Source of the DNA: Clostridia bacterium
GTDB taxonomy: Bacteria; Bacillota; Clostridia; Christensenellales; Borkfalkiaceae
Direction: 5' to 3'
Length of the DNA: 6,268 nucleotides
NCBI GenBank assembly: GCA_029054485.1
Contig: JAIDFD010000034.1
Span: 1 to 6,268 of the forward strand
Shown here: in pieces, positions 1 through 6,268 of the stretch
Layout of the letters: every line of letters starts with the position of its first letter
How positions within the stretch are numbered: position 1 is the stretch's first letter
The notes under the pieces: generated by a model
What the model saw: only the letters and a program-made list of their open reading frames with translations
The model's database searches: none
What the model was told of the DNA's origin: nothing
Program-made: the position numbers and the translations under genes

Positions 1-2
1 GT

Positions 3-182
3 ATCAGACAGGGAAAATATCGACTGGTTTTCAATACCGATTTAAAAAGTTTCGGCGGTGACGGAAAAAAGATAAGAAAAACTTTTACAACTAAAAAAAT
101 TGCAAGTCACGGTAAAGAATACTCGATTTCAATCGATATACCTAGACTGTCTTGCATATATTTAAAATCAGAAATTTATTAA
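3..182 (+). CDS. glgB: 1,4-alpha-glucan branching enzyme GlgB, C-terminal end only (partial)
   Basis: This frame is open from the window edge to the TAA at 180-182 and gives 59 residues. They match the C-terminal beta-sandwich domain that closes GH13 branching enzymes: a 'GKYRLVFNTDLKSFGGDG' stretch, corresponding to the family's 'vlNsD..fgG.G' strand and loop, then 'IASHGKEYSISIDIPRLS', corresponding to the usual '.SISL.lPPLs...l' end. The second proline of the usual PPL is Arg here. GlgB cuts alpha-1,4-glucan chains and re-attaches them through alpha-1,6 bonds, making glycogen branched. The catalytic barrel lies upstream of the window, so activity cannot be judged. The stop lies 16 bases before glgC, as expected for the first gene of a Bacillota glgBCDAP operon. 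The fragment is short, but motif and context agree. Confidence 0.88.
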   Translation: MRQGKYRLVFNTDLKSFGGDGKKIRKTFTTKKIASHGKEYSISIDIPRLSCIYLKSEIY

Positions 183-184
183 TT

Positions 185-190
185 AAGGGG
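185..190 (+). promoter_or_regulatory. Ribosome binding site of glgC
   Basis: AAGGGG lies 8 bases before the ATG at 199 and only 5 before an in-frame TTG at 196. The spacing and the better codon favour ATG 199 as the glgC start. The third G can pair with the anti-Shine-Dalgarno U by wobble. Confidence 0.75.
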
Positions 191-198
191 ATTTTTTG

Positions 199-1401
199 AT
201 GTTAACAAAAAAAGAATGTGTTGCAATGTTACTTGCGGGCGGACAAGGCAGCAGGCTGTATGCGCTGACGAACAATATTGCTAAGCCTGCAGTATCCTTC
301 GGCGCTAAGTACAGAATTATCGACTTTCCGCTGTCAAACTGTATCAACTCCGGAATTGATACGGTAGGCGTACTGACGCAGTATCAGCCTTTGGTGCTGA
401 ACGAATACGTTGGCAACGGTCAGCCGTGGGATTTGGATAGAACCTTCGGCGGAGTACATATTCTGTCGCCTTACGAGGCAAAAACGGATACTTCGTGGTA
501 TAAAGGTACGGCAAACGCAATTTATCAGAATATCAGATTTATGAAGATGTACGACCCCGAGTACGTTCTGATACTTTCGGGCGACCATATTTATAAAATG
601 GACTATGATAAAATGTTGCAGGCGCACAAAGCAGCAAAAGCCGACTGCACCATAGCATGTATGGAAGTACCGCTGAGCGAGGCGTCAAGGTTCGGTATTT
701 TAAATACCAAGCCCAACGGCACAATTTACGAGTTTGAAGAAAAACCCGCTAACCCCAAGAGTAACTTAGCTTCTATGGGCATATACATTTTTACGGCATC
801 GAAACTCTTTAAATATCTCGAACTTGACGAGGCAGACCCCAAATCTGAAAATGATTTTGGTAAAAACGTGCTTCCCGCTATGCTTAACGCAGGCGAAAAA
901 ATGTATTCGTACCGCTTTGAAGGCTACTGGAAAGACGTAGGAACGATTACATCGCTCTGGGAAGCAAATATGGACCTTCTCGGCGTAGTTCCCAACTTCG
1001 AACTTAATGACCACGACAGAATGGTTCATTCCAGAAGCCCGCTTGCGCCGCCCGCATTTGTGGAAGGCGAAGTAGTAAACTCGATTGTTGCAACCGGCGG
1101 AGAAATCGAGGGAAAAGTCGTTAATTCCGTTATCGGCACCAACTGCGTTATCGAAAAGGGCGCGGAAGTAGTAGACAGCGTGCTTATGGGAAATATCGTT
1201 GTAAAAGCGGGAGCGAAAATCAACTACGCGATAATCGATGAGGATGTCACCATAGGCGAAAACGCCGTAATTGGTGCGCCGAGAGAAGAGGCAAGCAAGG
1301 TTGAATGTAAGACCGGCGGCATTGCGGTACTCGGCAGAGGAATCACCGTAAGCAAAAAAGGCAAAGTTGCCGCAGGCGATATCGTTGATAAAAACGTATA
1401 A
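199..1401 (+). CDS. glgC: Glucose-1-phosphate adenylyltransferase GlgC (ADP-glucose pyrophosphorylase, catalytic subunit)
   Basis: This 400-residue cytosolic enzyme makes ADP-glucose and pyrophosphate from ATP and glucose-1-phosphate, the committed step of bacterial glycogen synthesis. The N-terminal nucleotidyltransferase domain (about 5-260) is intact: nucleotide loop GGQGSRL (14-20), AKPAV with Lys29, WYKGTANAI (100-108), the metal-binding Asp129 in [10 protein letters not shown], the glucose-1-phosphate-binding EEKP (180-183) and SMGIYIF (192-198), and Asp246 in YWKDVG. Residues from about 285 to the end form hexapeptide-type repeats ('[18 protein letters not shown]') expected to fold as a left-handed beta-helix. 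The length is close to Gram-positive GlgC and shorter than E. coli GlgC, which has an N-terminal extension. Aligned by eye to E. coli, the fructose-1,6-bisphosphate-site residues Arg29, Lys39 and His46 become Gln16, Asn26 and Ser33, so activation by that effector is doubtful. The start is ATG 199 rather than TTG 196, from the ribosome binding site. It probably assembles with GlgD, encoded 14 bases downstream. Confidence 0.97.
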   Translation: MLTKKECVAMLLAGGQGSRLYALTNNIAKPAVSFGAKYRIIDFPLSNCINSGIDTVGVLTQYQPLVLNEYVGNGQPWDLDRTFGGVHILSPYEAKTDTSWYKGTANAIYQNIRFMKMYDPEYVLILSGDHIYKMDYDKMLQAHKAAKADCTIACMEVPLSEASRFGILNTKPNGTIYEFEEKPANPKSNLASMGIYIFTASKLFKYLELDEADPKSENDFGKNVLPAMLNAGEKMYSYRFEGYWKDVGTITSLWEANMDLLGVVPNFELNDHDRMVHSRSPLAPPAFVEGEVVNSIVATGGEIEGKVVNSVIGTNCVIEKGAEVVDSVLMGNIVVKAGAKINYAIIDEDVTIGENAVIGAPREEASKVECKTGGIAVLGRGITVSKKGKVAAGDIVDKNV

Positions 1402-1406
1402 GGGGG
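1399..1406 (+). promoter_or_regulatory. Ribosome binding site of glgD, overlapping the glgC stop codon
   Basis: TAAGGGGG includes the glgC stop codon and lies 9 bases before the glgD ATG. It can form eight pairs with a standard 16S rRNA 3' end if one G-U wobble is allowed, making it the strongest site in the window. The overlap with the stop suggests that ribosomes ending glgC can restart on glgD, coupling expression of the two subunits. The coupling is an inference. Confidence 0.75.
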
Positions 1407-1415
1407 AAAAATTAA

Positions 1416-2522
1416 ATGGCTTCAACCATAGGTGTTATATTTTCAAGCATAAATGAAGAAAACGTACCTGAGCTTACCAAGGTCAGGTCAATAGGCTCAG
1501 TGCCCTACGGCGGCAGATACCGTGTTGTTGACTTTGCTCTCTCCAACATGGTCAACTCAGGAATAACGACGGTAGGAATTATAACAAAAAACAATTACCA
1601 GTCGCTTATGGACCATCTCGGTACTGGAAAATACTGGGATTTGGCAAGAAAGGAAGGGGGACTTATTTTACTCCCGCCCTATGTAAATGATACCGAAACT
1701 TTATACAAGACCCGTCTTGAAGCTCTCAAAGGCGCGGTATCATTCTTGAAAAAAGCAAAAGAGGATTTTGTCGTAATCGCGGACAGTGACGCTATTTACA
1801 AACTGGATTACAGCAAAATGATCGACTTCCATATTAAAAAGAATGCCGATATTACGCTTGCGTACCACGAACACGAAGTAGTTTCATCGCACTACTATAT
1901 GACTTTTGACACCAACAAGGACGAGCGAATTACCGGACTATACATCAATCCCGCAACGGGCAGCGTCAAAAAGAATTATATCAACGTAATGGTGGCGCGC
2001 ACTTCGTTCCTTATAAGACTTATTCAGAACGCAAGTCAAAGCGGTTATTCAAGCTTCGGAAGGGATATTTTAAGCCCCGGTCTTAAAACTTACAATCTGT
2101 ACGGATATAAGCTTGACGGCTATTACGCAAATATCAGTTCGCTCACCTCATATTTCAGTGCAAATATGGATTTGCTTGACAAAAAAATCCGCAACGAAAT
2201 TTTCGGCGACAGAGACGTATATACCAAAGTAAACGACAGCGCGGCGGCGAAAATTGCGGAAACAGGTAAGGTTAAAAACTCGCTCATTTCAGACGGCTGT
2301 CTTATCGAAGGCACGGTCGAAAACAGCATTTTGTTCCGCGGAGTCAAGATAGGCAAAGGTACTGTTGTTAAAAACTGTATTCTTATGACCGATAATATTG
2401 TAGGCGAAAACTGCAATCTTGCATACGTCGTAAGCGACAAGGATTCCGTTATCCGCGATAACAGAACGCTCGCGGGTTGCGAAATCAATCCTTATTTTAT
2501 AAATAAAGGCTCGTTAATATAA
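1416..2522 (+). CDS. glgD: GlgD, non-catalytic/regulatory subunit of ADP-glucose pyrophosphorylase
   Basis: This 368-residue paralogue of GlgC has the same layout: a nucleotidyltransferase-like domain (about 5-255), then hexapeptide beta-helix repeats (about 285-345, 'VENSILFRGVKIGKGTVVKN'). Homology to GlgC is clear at 'GGRYRVVDFALSNMVNSGI' (32-50) and 'DAIYKLDY' (125-132). Most active-site signatures are gone. The GGQGSRL loop becomes SINEENV, the AKPAV Lys becomes Ile26, EEKP becomes YINP (176-179), and the Asp of YWKDVG becomes Asn239. Only the Asp of SGDH is kept, as Asp125. In Bacillota such as Geobacillus, GlgD is known to have little or no activity alone and to raise the activity of GlgC in a GlgC-GlgD complex. 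That role is inferred here from sequence and from position directly after glgC. The ATG is fixed by the strong ribosome binding site at 1399-1406. Confidence is high for family and moderate for exact role. Confidence 0.95.
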   Translation: MASTIGVIFSSINEENVPELTKVRSIGSVPYGGRYRVVDFALSNMVNSGITTVGIITKNNYQSLMDHLGTGKYWDLARKEGGLILLPPYVNDTETLYKTRLEALKGAVSFLKKAKEDFVVIADSDAIYKLDYSKMIDFHIKKNADITLAYHEHEVVSSHYYMTFDTNKDERITGLYINPATGSVKKNYINVMVARTSFLIRLIQNASQSGYSSFGRDILSPGLKTYNLYGYKLDGYYANISSLTSYFSANMDLLDKKIRNEIFGDRDVYTKVNDSAAAKIAETGKVKNSLISDGCLIEGTVENSILFRGVKIGKGTVVKNCILMTDNIVGENCNLAYVVSDKDSVIRDNRTLAGCEINPYFINKGSLI

Positions 2523-2529
2523 ACAAATC

Positions 2530-2535
2530 AGGGGG
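2530..2535 (+). promoter_or_regulatory. Ribosome binding site of glgA
   Basis: AGGGGG lies 8 bases before the ATG at 2544. It supports the long form of GlgA. No in-frame ATG, GTG or TTG follows between 2547 and the start of the conserved core near 2673, so the basic N-terminal tail appears to be translated. Confidence 0.75.
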
Positions 2536-2543
2536 AAACATAT

Positions 2544-4079
2544 ATGGCAACGGCAAAAAAGGAAACAGCAACAAAGACTACGGCAAAAGCGGCAACAAAA
2601 CCCGCAAAACCCGTTGAAGCAAAAACGACAAAAGTAAAAGAAACGAAACCTGCAAAAACCGCAGAAAAGAAAAAGATTTTATTCGTAGCGTCCGAATCAA
2701 CGCCTTTCATAGCAACCGGCGGACTTGCGGAAGTTATCGGCTCGCTCTCAAAAGCGTTTGCCGCTACGGGTAAATACGATGTAAGAGTGGTAGTTCCTCT
2801 TTATTCCGACATAAAGTGGGAGTACAGGGAAAAATTCACCTATCTCGGCAATTTGTACGTTCATCTTGCTTGGAGAAACCAGTACTGCGGTATTTTTACT
2901 TGCGAAAAAGACGGCGTAACTTTCTATTTTATTGATAACGAGTTTTATTTCAAGCGTCCCGGCTGTTACGGCTACTACGATGATGGCGAAAGATTTGCTT
3001 TCTTCTCGAAGAGCGTACTTGAAATTATGCCGTTCCTCAATTTTTATCCCGATGTAATGCACTGTCACGACTGGCAGGCGGCGCTTGCGGCAATTTATCT
3101 TAAAACAAACTACTGCTTCAGACAGGAATATCAGTTTATAAGGGCGCTGTTTACAATACATAATATTGAATATCAGGGTCAGTATTCGCTGGATCTTCTG
3201 TGCGATTTGTTTGATATTTACGGTAAATATCAGTACCTTGTTGAATACAAAAACAGTATCAATCTTATGAAGGGCGCAATCGAATGTTGCGAAAGGTTTT
3301 CAACCGTAAGCCCGAGATATGCGCAGGAAATCAAAGACCCGTATTTTGCACACGGGCTTGACCCGATTATCCGCAGAAACGAGTTTAAACTCTGCGGAAT
3401 TCTCAACGGAATAGACGATTCAAGCTATAACAGCGAACTTGATAATCATCTTTACGCGAATTTCACAGCCGATAATTTCGGCAACAAAGCGGTCTGCAAA
3501 CAGGGACTTCAAAAAATGCTGGGACTTCCCGCAAAACCCAATACTCCGATAATTTCAATGGTCACCCGCCTTGTATCGCACAAGGGGTTGGACCTTGTCA
3601 CGAACATAATAGAGGAGCTTTTGCAGGACGATGTACAATTCGTGCTTTTGGGTACAGGCGATGCACATTACGAGGGATATTTCAGCGACCTTGCAAAAAG
3701 ATATCCTGAAAAAATGAGCGCGAACATTGTATTTAACGGCGATTTATCAAGAAAGATATACTCCGGTTCCGACATATTCCTTATGCCTTCTAAATCCGAG
3801 CCTTGCGGACTTTCACAAATGATTGCGTGCCGCTACGGAACGGTGCCGATTGTAAGGGAAACTGGCGGACTCTTCGACAGTATTAAACCGCTTGAAAACG
3901 GCTATACCTTCGCCAATTTCAACGCGCACGATATGTTGCACGTTATCAGAGAGGCGGTAGCCGATTATAAAAATAAGTCAAAATGGGAAAAAATAATGTA
4001 TCGTGCCGCAACGTCCGATTTCAGTTGGAATCATTCGGCGCGTGATTACGAAAATCTCTATTTGGATATGCTTAAATAA
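2544..4079 (+). CDS. glgA: Glycogen synthase GlgA (ADP-glucose-dependent, GT5) with a basic N-terminal extension
   Basis: This 511-residue enzyme transfers glucose from ADP-glucose to the non-reducing ends of alpha-1,4-glucan in the cytosol. The GT5 core runs from about residue 44 to the end. Recognisable motifs are 'HCHDWQAALAAIYL' (Asp176, aligning with E. coli Asp137), 'FTIHNIEYQGQY' (His206, E. coli His161), 'GILNGIDD' (285-292), 'VTRLVSHKGLDLV' (Arg342 and Lys347, E. coli Arg300 and Lys305), the catalytic 'PSKSEPCGLSQM' with Glu419 (E. coli Glu377), and 'RETGGLFDSI' (438-447). Two features are odd. Residues 1-44 are a low-complexity Lys/Ala/Thr tail absent from the roughly 477-residue E. 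coli enzyme. The N-terminal KTGGL motif, whose Lys15 in E. coli contacts ADP-glucose, reads ATGGL (57-61). All other catalytic residues checked are present, so an active enzyme is likely. The gene sits 21 bases after glgD and 29 before glgP. Confidence 0.97.
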   Translation: MATAKKETATKTTAKAATKPAKPVEAKTTKVKETKPAKTAEKKKILFVASESTPFIATGGLAEVIGSLSKAFAATGKYDVRVVVPLYSDIKWEYREKFTYLGNLYVHLAWRNQYCGIFTCEKDGVTFYFIDNEFYFKRPGCYGYYDDGERFAFFSKSVLEIMPFLNFYPDVMHCHDWQAALAAIYLKTNYCFRQEYQFIRALFTIHNIEYQGQYSLDLLCDLFDIYGKYQYLVEYKNSINLMKGAIECCERFSTVSPRYAQEIKDPYFAHGLDPIIRRNEFKLCGILNGIDDSSYNSELDNHLYANFTADNFGNKAVCKQGLQKMLGLPAKPNTPIISMVTRLVSHKGLDLVTNIIEELLQDDVQFVLLGTGDAHYEGYFSDLAKRYPEKMSANIVFNGDLSRKIYSGSDIFLMPSKSEPCGLSQMIACRYGTVPIVRETGGLFDSIKPLENGYTFANFNAHDMLHVIREAVADYKNKSKWEKIMYRAATSDFSWNHSARDYENLYLDMLK

Positions 4080-4097
4080 ACTTTTACAAAAAATTAT

Positions 4098-4102
4098 AGG
4101 AG
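4098..4102 (+). promoter_or_regulatory. Ribosome binding site of glgP
   Basis: AGGAG lies 6 bases before the ATG at 4109. It is a canonical site, unlike the G-run sites of glgC, glgD and glgA. The 29-base gap it sits in has no room for a promoter or a terminator hairpin. Confidence 0.75.
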
Positions 4103-4108
4103 AACTTA

Positions 4109-6268
4109 ATGAGCACAACAATTACCGAAAAAGAAGTCAAGGAATTGATCAAGGGTAAGCTTTCGCGTTATTTCGGAGTCAGCCCTGCCGAAGCTTCTAA
4201 AGAACAAATTTATAAAGCAGTCGTCATGTCAGTGAGGGATATTCTGCTTGAAAAAAGGCAACAGTTTCATAAAAAGATAAAAGCGAAACGTGCAAAAAGA
4301 GTTTATTATCTCTGCATGGAATTCCTTTTAGGCCGTTCATTGAAAAACAGCTTATATAATCTGAGCGCAACGGCAGTATTTGATAAGGTTGTTTCGTCTT
4401 ACGGTCTGTCTCTTGAAGAGCTCTACGAGCAGGAACCTGACGCAGGCTTAGGTAATGGAGGGCTCGGAAGATTGGCGGCGTGTTTCATGGACGCGCTCGC
4501 AACGGGAAACTATCCCGCAATGGGCTACTCACTGCGCTATGAATTCGGTTTGTTTAAACAGAAGATAGTAGACGGATGGCAGATGGAACTGCCAGATGTT
4601 TGGCTTCCCGGCGGTGAAGTTTGGCTTACCCAAAGGACGGATAAGTCGTTTATCGTAAGATTTAACGGACAAATTGAAGAGAAGTGGACGGAAACCGGAC
4701 TTAAAACAGAATATATAAACAGCAAAGAAATCGAAGCAGTCGCTTACGATATGATGATTTCGGGCAAAGACAGTGATGCGGTCTCCGTTTTAAGACTTTG
4801 GAAAGCAAAGCCCAGACAGGACTTCAATATGAAACTGTTTTCGCAGGGCGACTATTATCAGTCGATGACCGAAGAAAACGATGCGGACCTTTTGACGAAG
4901 GTTTTATATCCTGCCGATAACCACATAGCAGGAAAATCACTCAGACTTAAACAGCAGTATTTCCTGTGTTCGGCTTCGATTCAGAATATCGTATCCGATC
5001 ACAGACACAGATACGGAGATTTGAGAGATTTGCCCAAACTGGCGGCAATTCACCTCAACGATACGCACCCTGCAATGGCAATTCCCGAGCTTATGCGTAT
5101 ACTCGTAGACGAATATTTCTATGACTGGAACGAGGCTTGGGCAATAACCACGGCAACCTGCGCGTACACGAACCACACGGTTTTGGCGGAAGCTCTTGAA
5201 ACATGGTCTGAGGACCTCATTGAAAGAACTATTCCCAGAATTCACTCGATAATCAAAGAAATTAACAGAAGGCTTTGCGAGCAGCTGTGGAACACATTTC
5301 CCGGAGAATGGGCAAAAATTTCGCGCATGTCAATAATCGAACACGACAGAATTAAAATGGCAAATCTGTCTGTTTACGGCGGACACTGCGTAAACGGCGT
5401 TTCGGCACTGCACAGCGAAATTATCAAACAATCGGTATTCAAAGATTTCTACGATTTTTCGCCCGAAAAGTTTACCAATGTAACCAACGGTATAGCGCAC
5501 AGGCGTTGGCTCAACCAGTCAAACCCCGAACTTTGTGCATTACTTGACGAGTGTATCGGAACAGGTTACGCGCTCGACAGTTCTAAACTTGCCGATTTCA
5601 AAAAATACGAAAACGACAAAACCGTTCTTGCAAAACTCGATGAAATCAAGTTAATAAAGAAAAAGCAGTTTGCGGATTTTGCAAAAAAGCAACAGGGTAT
5701 TATAATCAACCCCGAAACAATTTTCGATGTTCAGGCAAAGAGATTGCACGAGTACAAACGCCAGCTTTTGAACGTTTTGAATATAATCGACTGTTATCTT
5801 GATTTGACCGATAACCCCGATTTGAATGTTGTTCCCAAAACTTATATCTTCGGCGCAAAGGCGGCTCCCGGCTATGATATGGCTAAAAAGATTATCAAGC
5901 TGATTAATTTCCTTGCCGAAGACATTAGGAAAAATCCCAAAATCAACGAAAAATTGAACGTTGTTTATATGGAAGATTACAACGTTACTATGTCAGAAAA
6001 GCTTATGCCGGCTTCCGAAGTTTCTGAGCAGATTTCACTCGCAGGCAAGGAAGCGAGCGGTACCGGAAATATGAAGTTTATGATTAACGGTGCGCTGACG
6101 ATTGGAACGCTTGACGGCGCGAACGTTGAAATGGCTCAGTGTGTTGGTAATGAAAACATCTTTATATTCGGTTTAAAATCTAACGAGGTTGATTCGATCT
6201 GGCACGATGGATACAGCTCAAGCAAGTACTACAACGAATCCCCTAAATTAAGGAGAATTGTTGAATCT
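4109..6268 (+). CDS. glgP: Glycogen phosphorylase GlgP (GT35, PLP-dependent), 3' end beyond the window
   Basis: The frame is open for 720 codons from ATG 4109 to the window edge. The family usually has about 800 residues, so roughly the last 90-100 are missing because the window ends, not through any visible lesion. The enzyme breaks alpha-1,4 bonds at glycogen chain ends with phosphate, releasing glucose-1-phosphate. Motifs in order are 'YYLCMEFLLGRSL' (66-78), 'DAGLGNGGLGRLAACFMD' (111-128), 'IHLNDTHPAMAIPELMR' (314-330), 'AYTNHTVLAEALETW' (352-366, with the substrate-site His356), 'VTNGIAHRRW' (458-467), 'VQAKRLHEYKRQ' (541-552, basic residues of the phosphate site) and 'GKEASGTGNMKFMINGAL' (646-663), in which Lys656 is the expected pyridoxal-phosphate lysine. 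GlgP and MalP types are hard to separate by sequence, but position at the end of glgBCDA supports glycogen phosphorylase. It is probably co-transcribed with the synthetic genes, 29 bases after glgA. Confidence 0.96.
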   Translation, partial: MSTTITEKEVKELIKGKLSRYFGVSPAEASKEQIYKAVVMSVRDILLEKRQQFHKKIKAKRAKRVYYLCMEFLLGRSLKNSLYNLSATAVFDKVVSSYGLSLEELYEQEPDAGLGNGGLGRLAACFMDALATGNYPAMGYSLRYEFGLFKQKIVDGWQMELPDVWLPGGEVWLTQRTDKSFIVRFNGQIEEKWTETGLKTEYINSKEIEAVAYDMMISGKDSDAVSVLRLWKAKPRQDFNMKLFSQGDYYQSMTEENDADLLTKVLYPADNHIAGKSLRLKQQYFLCSASIQNIVSDHRHRYGDLRDLPKLAAIHLNDTHPAMAIPELMRILVDEYFYDWNEAWAITTATCAYTNHTVLAEALETWSEDLIERTIPRIHSIIKEINRRLCEQLWNTFPGEWAKISRMSIIEHDRIKMANLSVYGGHCVNGVSALHSEIIKQSVFKDFYDFSPEKFTNVTNGIAHRRWLNQSNPELCALLDECIGTGYALDSSKLADFKKYENDKTVLAKLDEIKLIKKKQFADFAKKQQGIIINPETIFDVQAKRLHEYKRQLLNVLNIIDCYLDLTDNPDLNVVPKTYIFGAKAAPGYDMAKKIIKLINFLAEDIRKNPKINEKLNVVYMEDYNVTMSEKLMPASEVSEQISLAGKEASGTGNMKFMINGALTIGTLDGANVEMAQCVGNENIFIFGLKSNEVDSIWHDGYSSSKYYNESPKLRRIVES

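Noticed and set aside
152..180. A possible promoter in the glgB tail (TTGCAT, then AT-rich sequence) ahead of glgC.
   Set aside because: With 17-base spacing the -10 box would be TTTATT, a poor match, and the stretch is explained as AT-rich coding sequence. An internal promoter cannot be supported.
766..1425. A 219-codon open frame on the - strand opposite the 3' half of glgC.
   Set aside because: It lies wholly against a well-conserved gene, and its translation is Phe/Tyr/Cys/Arg-rich with no recognisable motif. It is explained as a reverse-frame shadow of glgC.
2528..2710. A - strand frame of Phe/Val/Ala-rich residues opposite the glgA N-terminus, resembling a small hydrophobic membrane protein.
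   Set aside because: It is the complement of the Lys/Ala/Thr codons (AAA gives TTT, GCA gives TGC, ACA gives TGT) of the GlgA tail, so its hydrophobicity is a codon artefact.
2748..3161. A 137-codon - strand open frame within glgA, and similar shorter frames at 2123-2488, 334-627, 4537-4725 and 4937-5245.
   Set aside because: All are opposite strongly recognised Glg coding sequence, have no domain signature and would produce overlapping antisense genes in a compact operon.
3371..3397. A nested inverted repeat: 7-base arms CCGCAGA and TCTGCGG around a loop that contains most of the perfect 12-base palindrome GAGTTTAAACTC (3381-3392).
   Set aside because: It sits inside conserved glgA coding sequence before the GILNGID motif, has no following T-run for a terminator, and one such dyad in 6 kb is plausible by chance.
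4080..4108. The gap between glgA and glgP checked for a terminator or promoter, being the widest gap in the operon.
   Set aside because: At 29 bases, with no hairpin-forming GC arms and part taken by the glgP ribosome binding site, it shows no break in transcription.
6233..6268. Possible truncation of glycogen phosphorylase.
   Set aside because: The frame is open and on-motif up to the last base, so the missing C-terminus is due to the window edge.

Overview
This window is an ordinary but nearly complete glycogen metabolism operon, read entirely on the + strand. The order is glgB (3' end only), glgC, glgD, glgA, glgP (3' end missing). The glgB-C-D-A-P order and the glgD gene, which encodes a catalytically eroded second ADP-glucose pyrophosphorylase subunit, are hallmarks of Bacillota (Firmicutes). 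Moderately AT-leaning base composition, strong Shine-Dalgarno sites before every start and the protein sequences suggest an anaerobic clostridial lineage, perhaps gut-associated. The genus cannot be named from sequence alone.

Layout: positions 3-182 encode the last 59 residues of the branching enzyme GlgB. GlgC (199-1401) and GlgD (1416-2522) are adjacent paralogues, one with an intact active site and one without. GlgA (2544-4079) is a GT5 ADP-glucose-dependent glycogen synthase with a Lys/Ala/Thr-rich N-terminal extension. GlgP (4109 to the window end) is a GT35 glycogen phosphorylase, open for 720 codons and lacking roughly its last 90-100 residues. The gaps between genes are 16, 13, 21 and 29 bases, and each is largely filled by a ribosome binding site. 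No terminator or promoter is visible between genes, so one polycistronic transcript starting upstream of the window is the simplest reading.

Together the genes form a cycle. GlgC/GlgD makes ADP-glucose from glucose-1-phosphate and ATP, GlgA extends alpha-1,4-glucan chains, GlgB adds alpha-1,6 branches, and GlgP releases glucose-1-phosphate. No debranching enzyme (GlgX or pullulanase type) is seen, though it could lie outside the window.

I found no sign of an undescribed system, mobile element, CRISPR array or RNA gene. The points worth a second look are in GlgA (the basic N-terminal tail, and Ala replacing the Lys of the KTGGL substrate motif), the loss of catalytic residues in GlgD, the replacement of fructose-1,6-bisphosphate-site residues in GlgC, and a recurrent G-run type of Shine-Dalgarno site.
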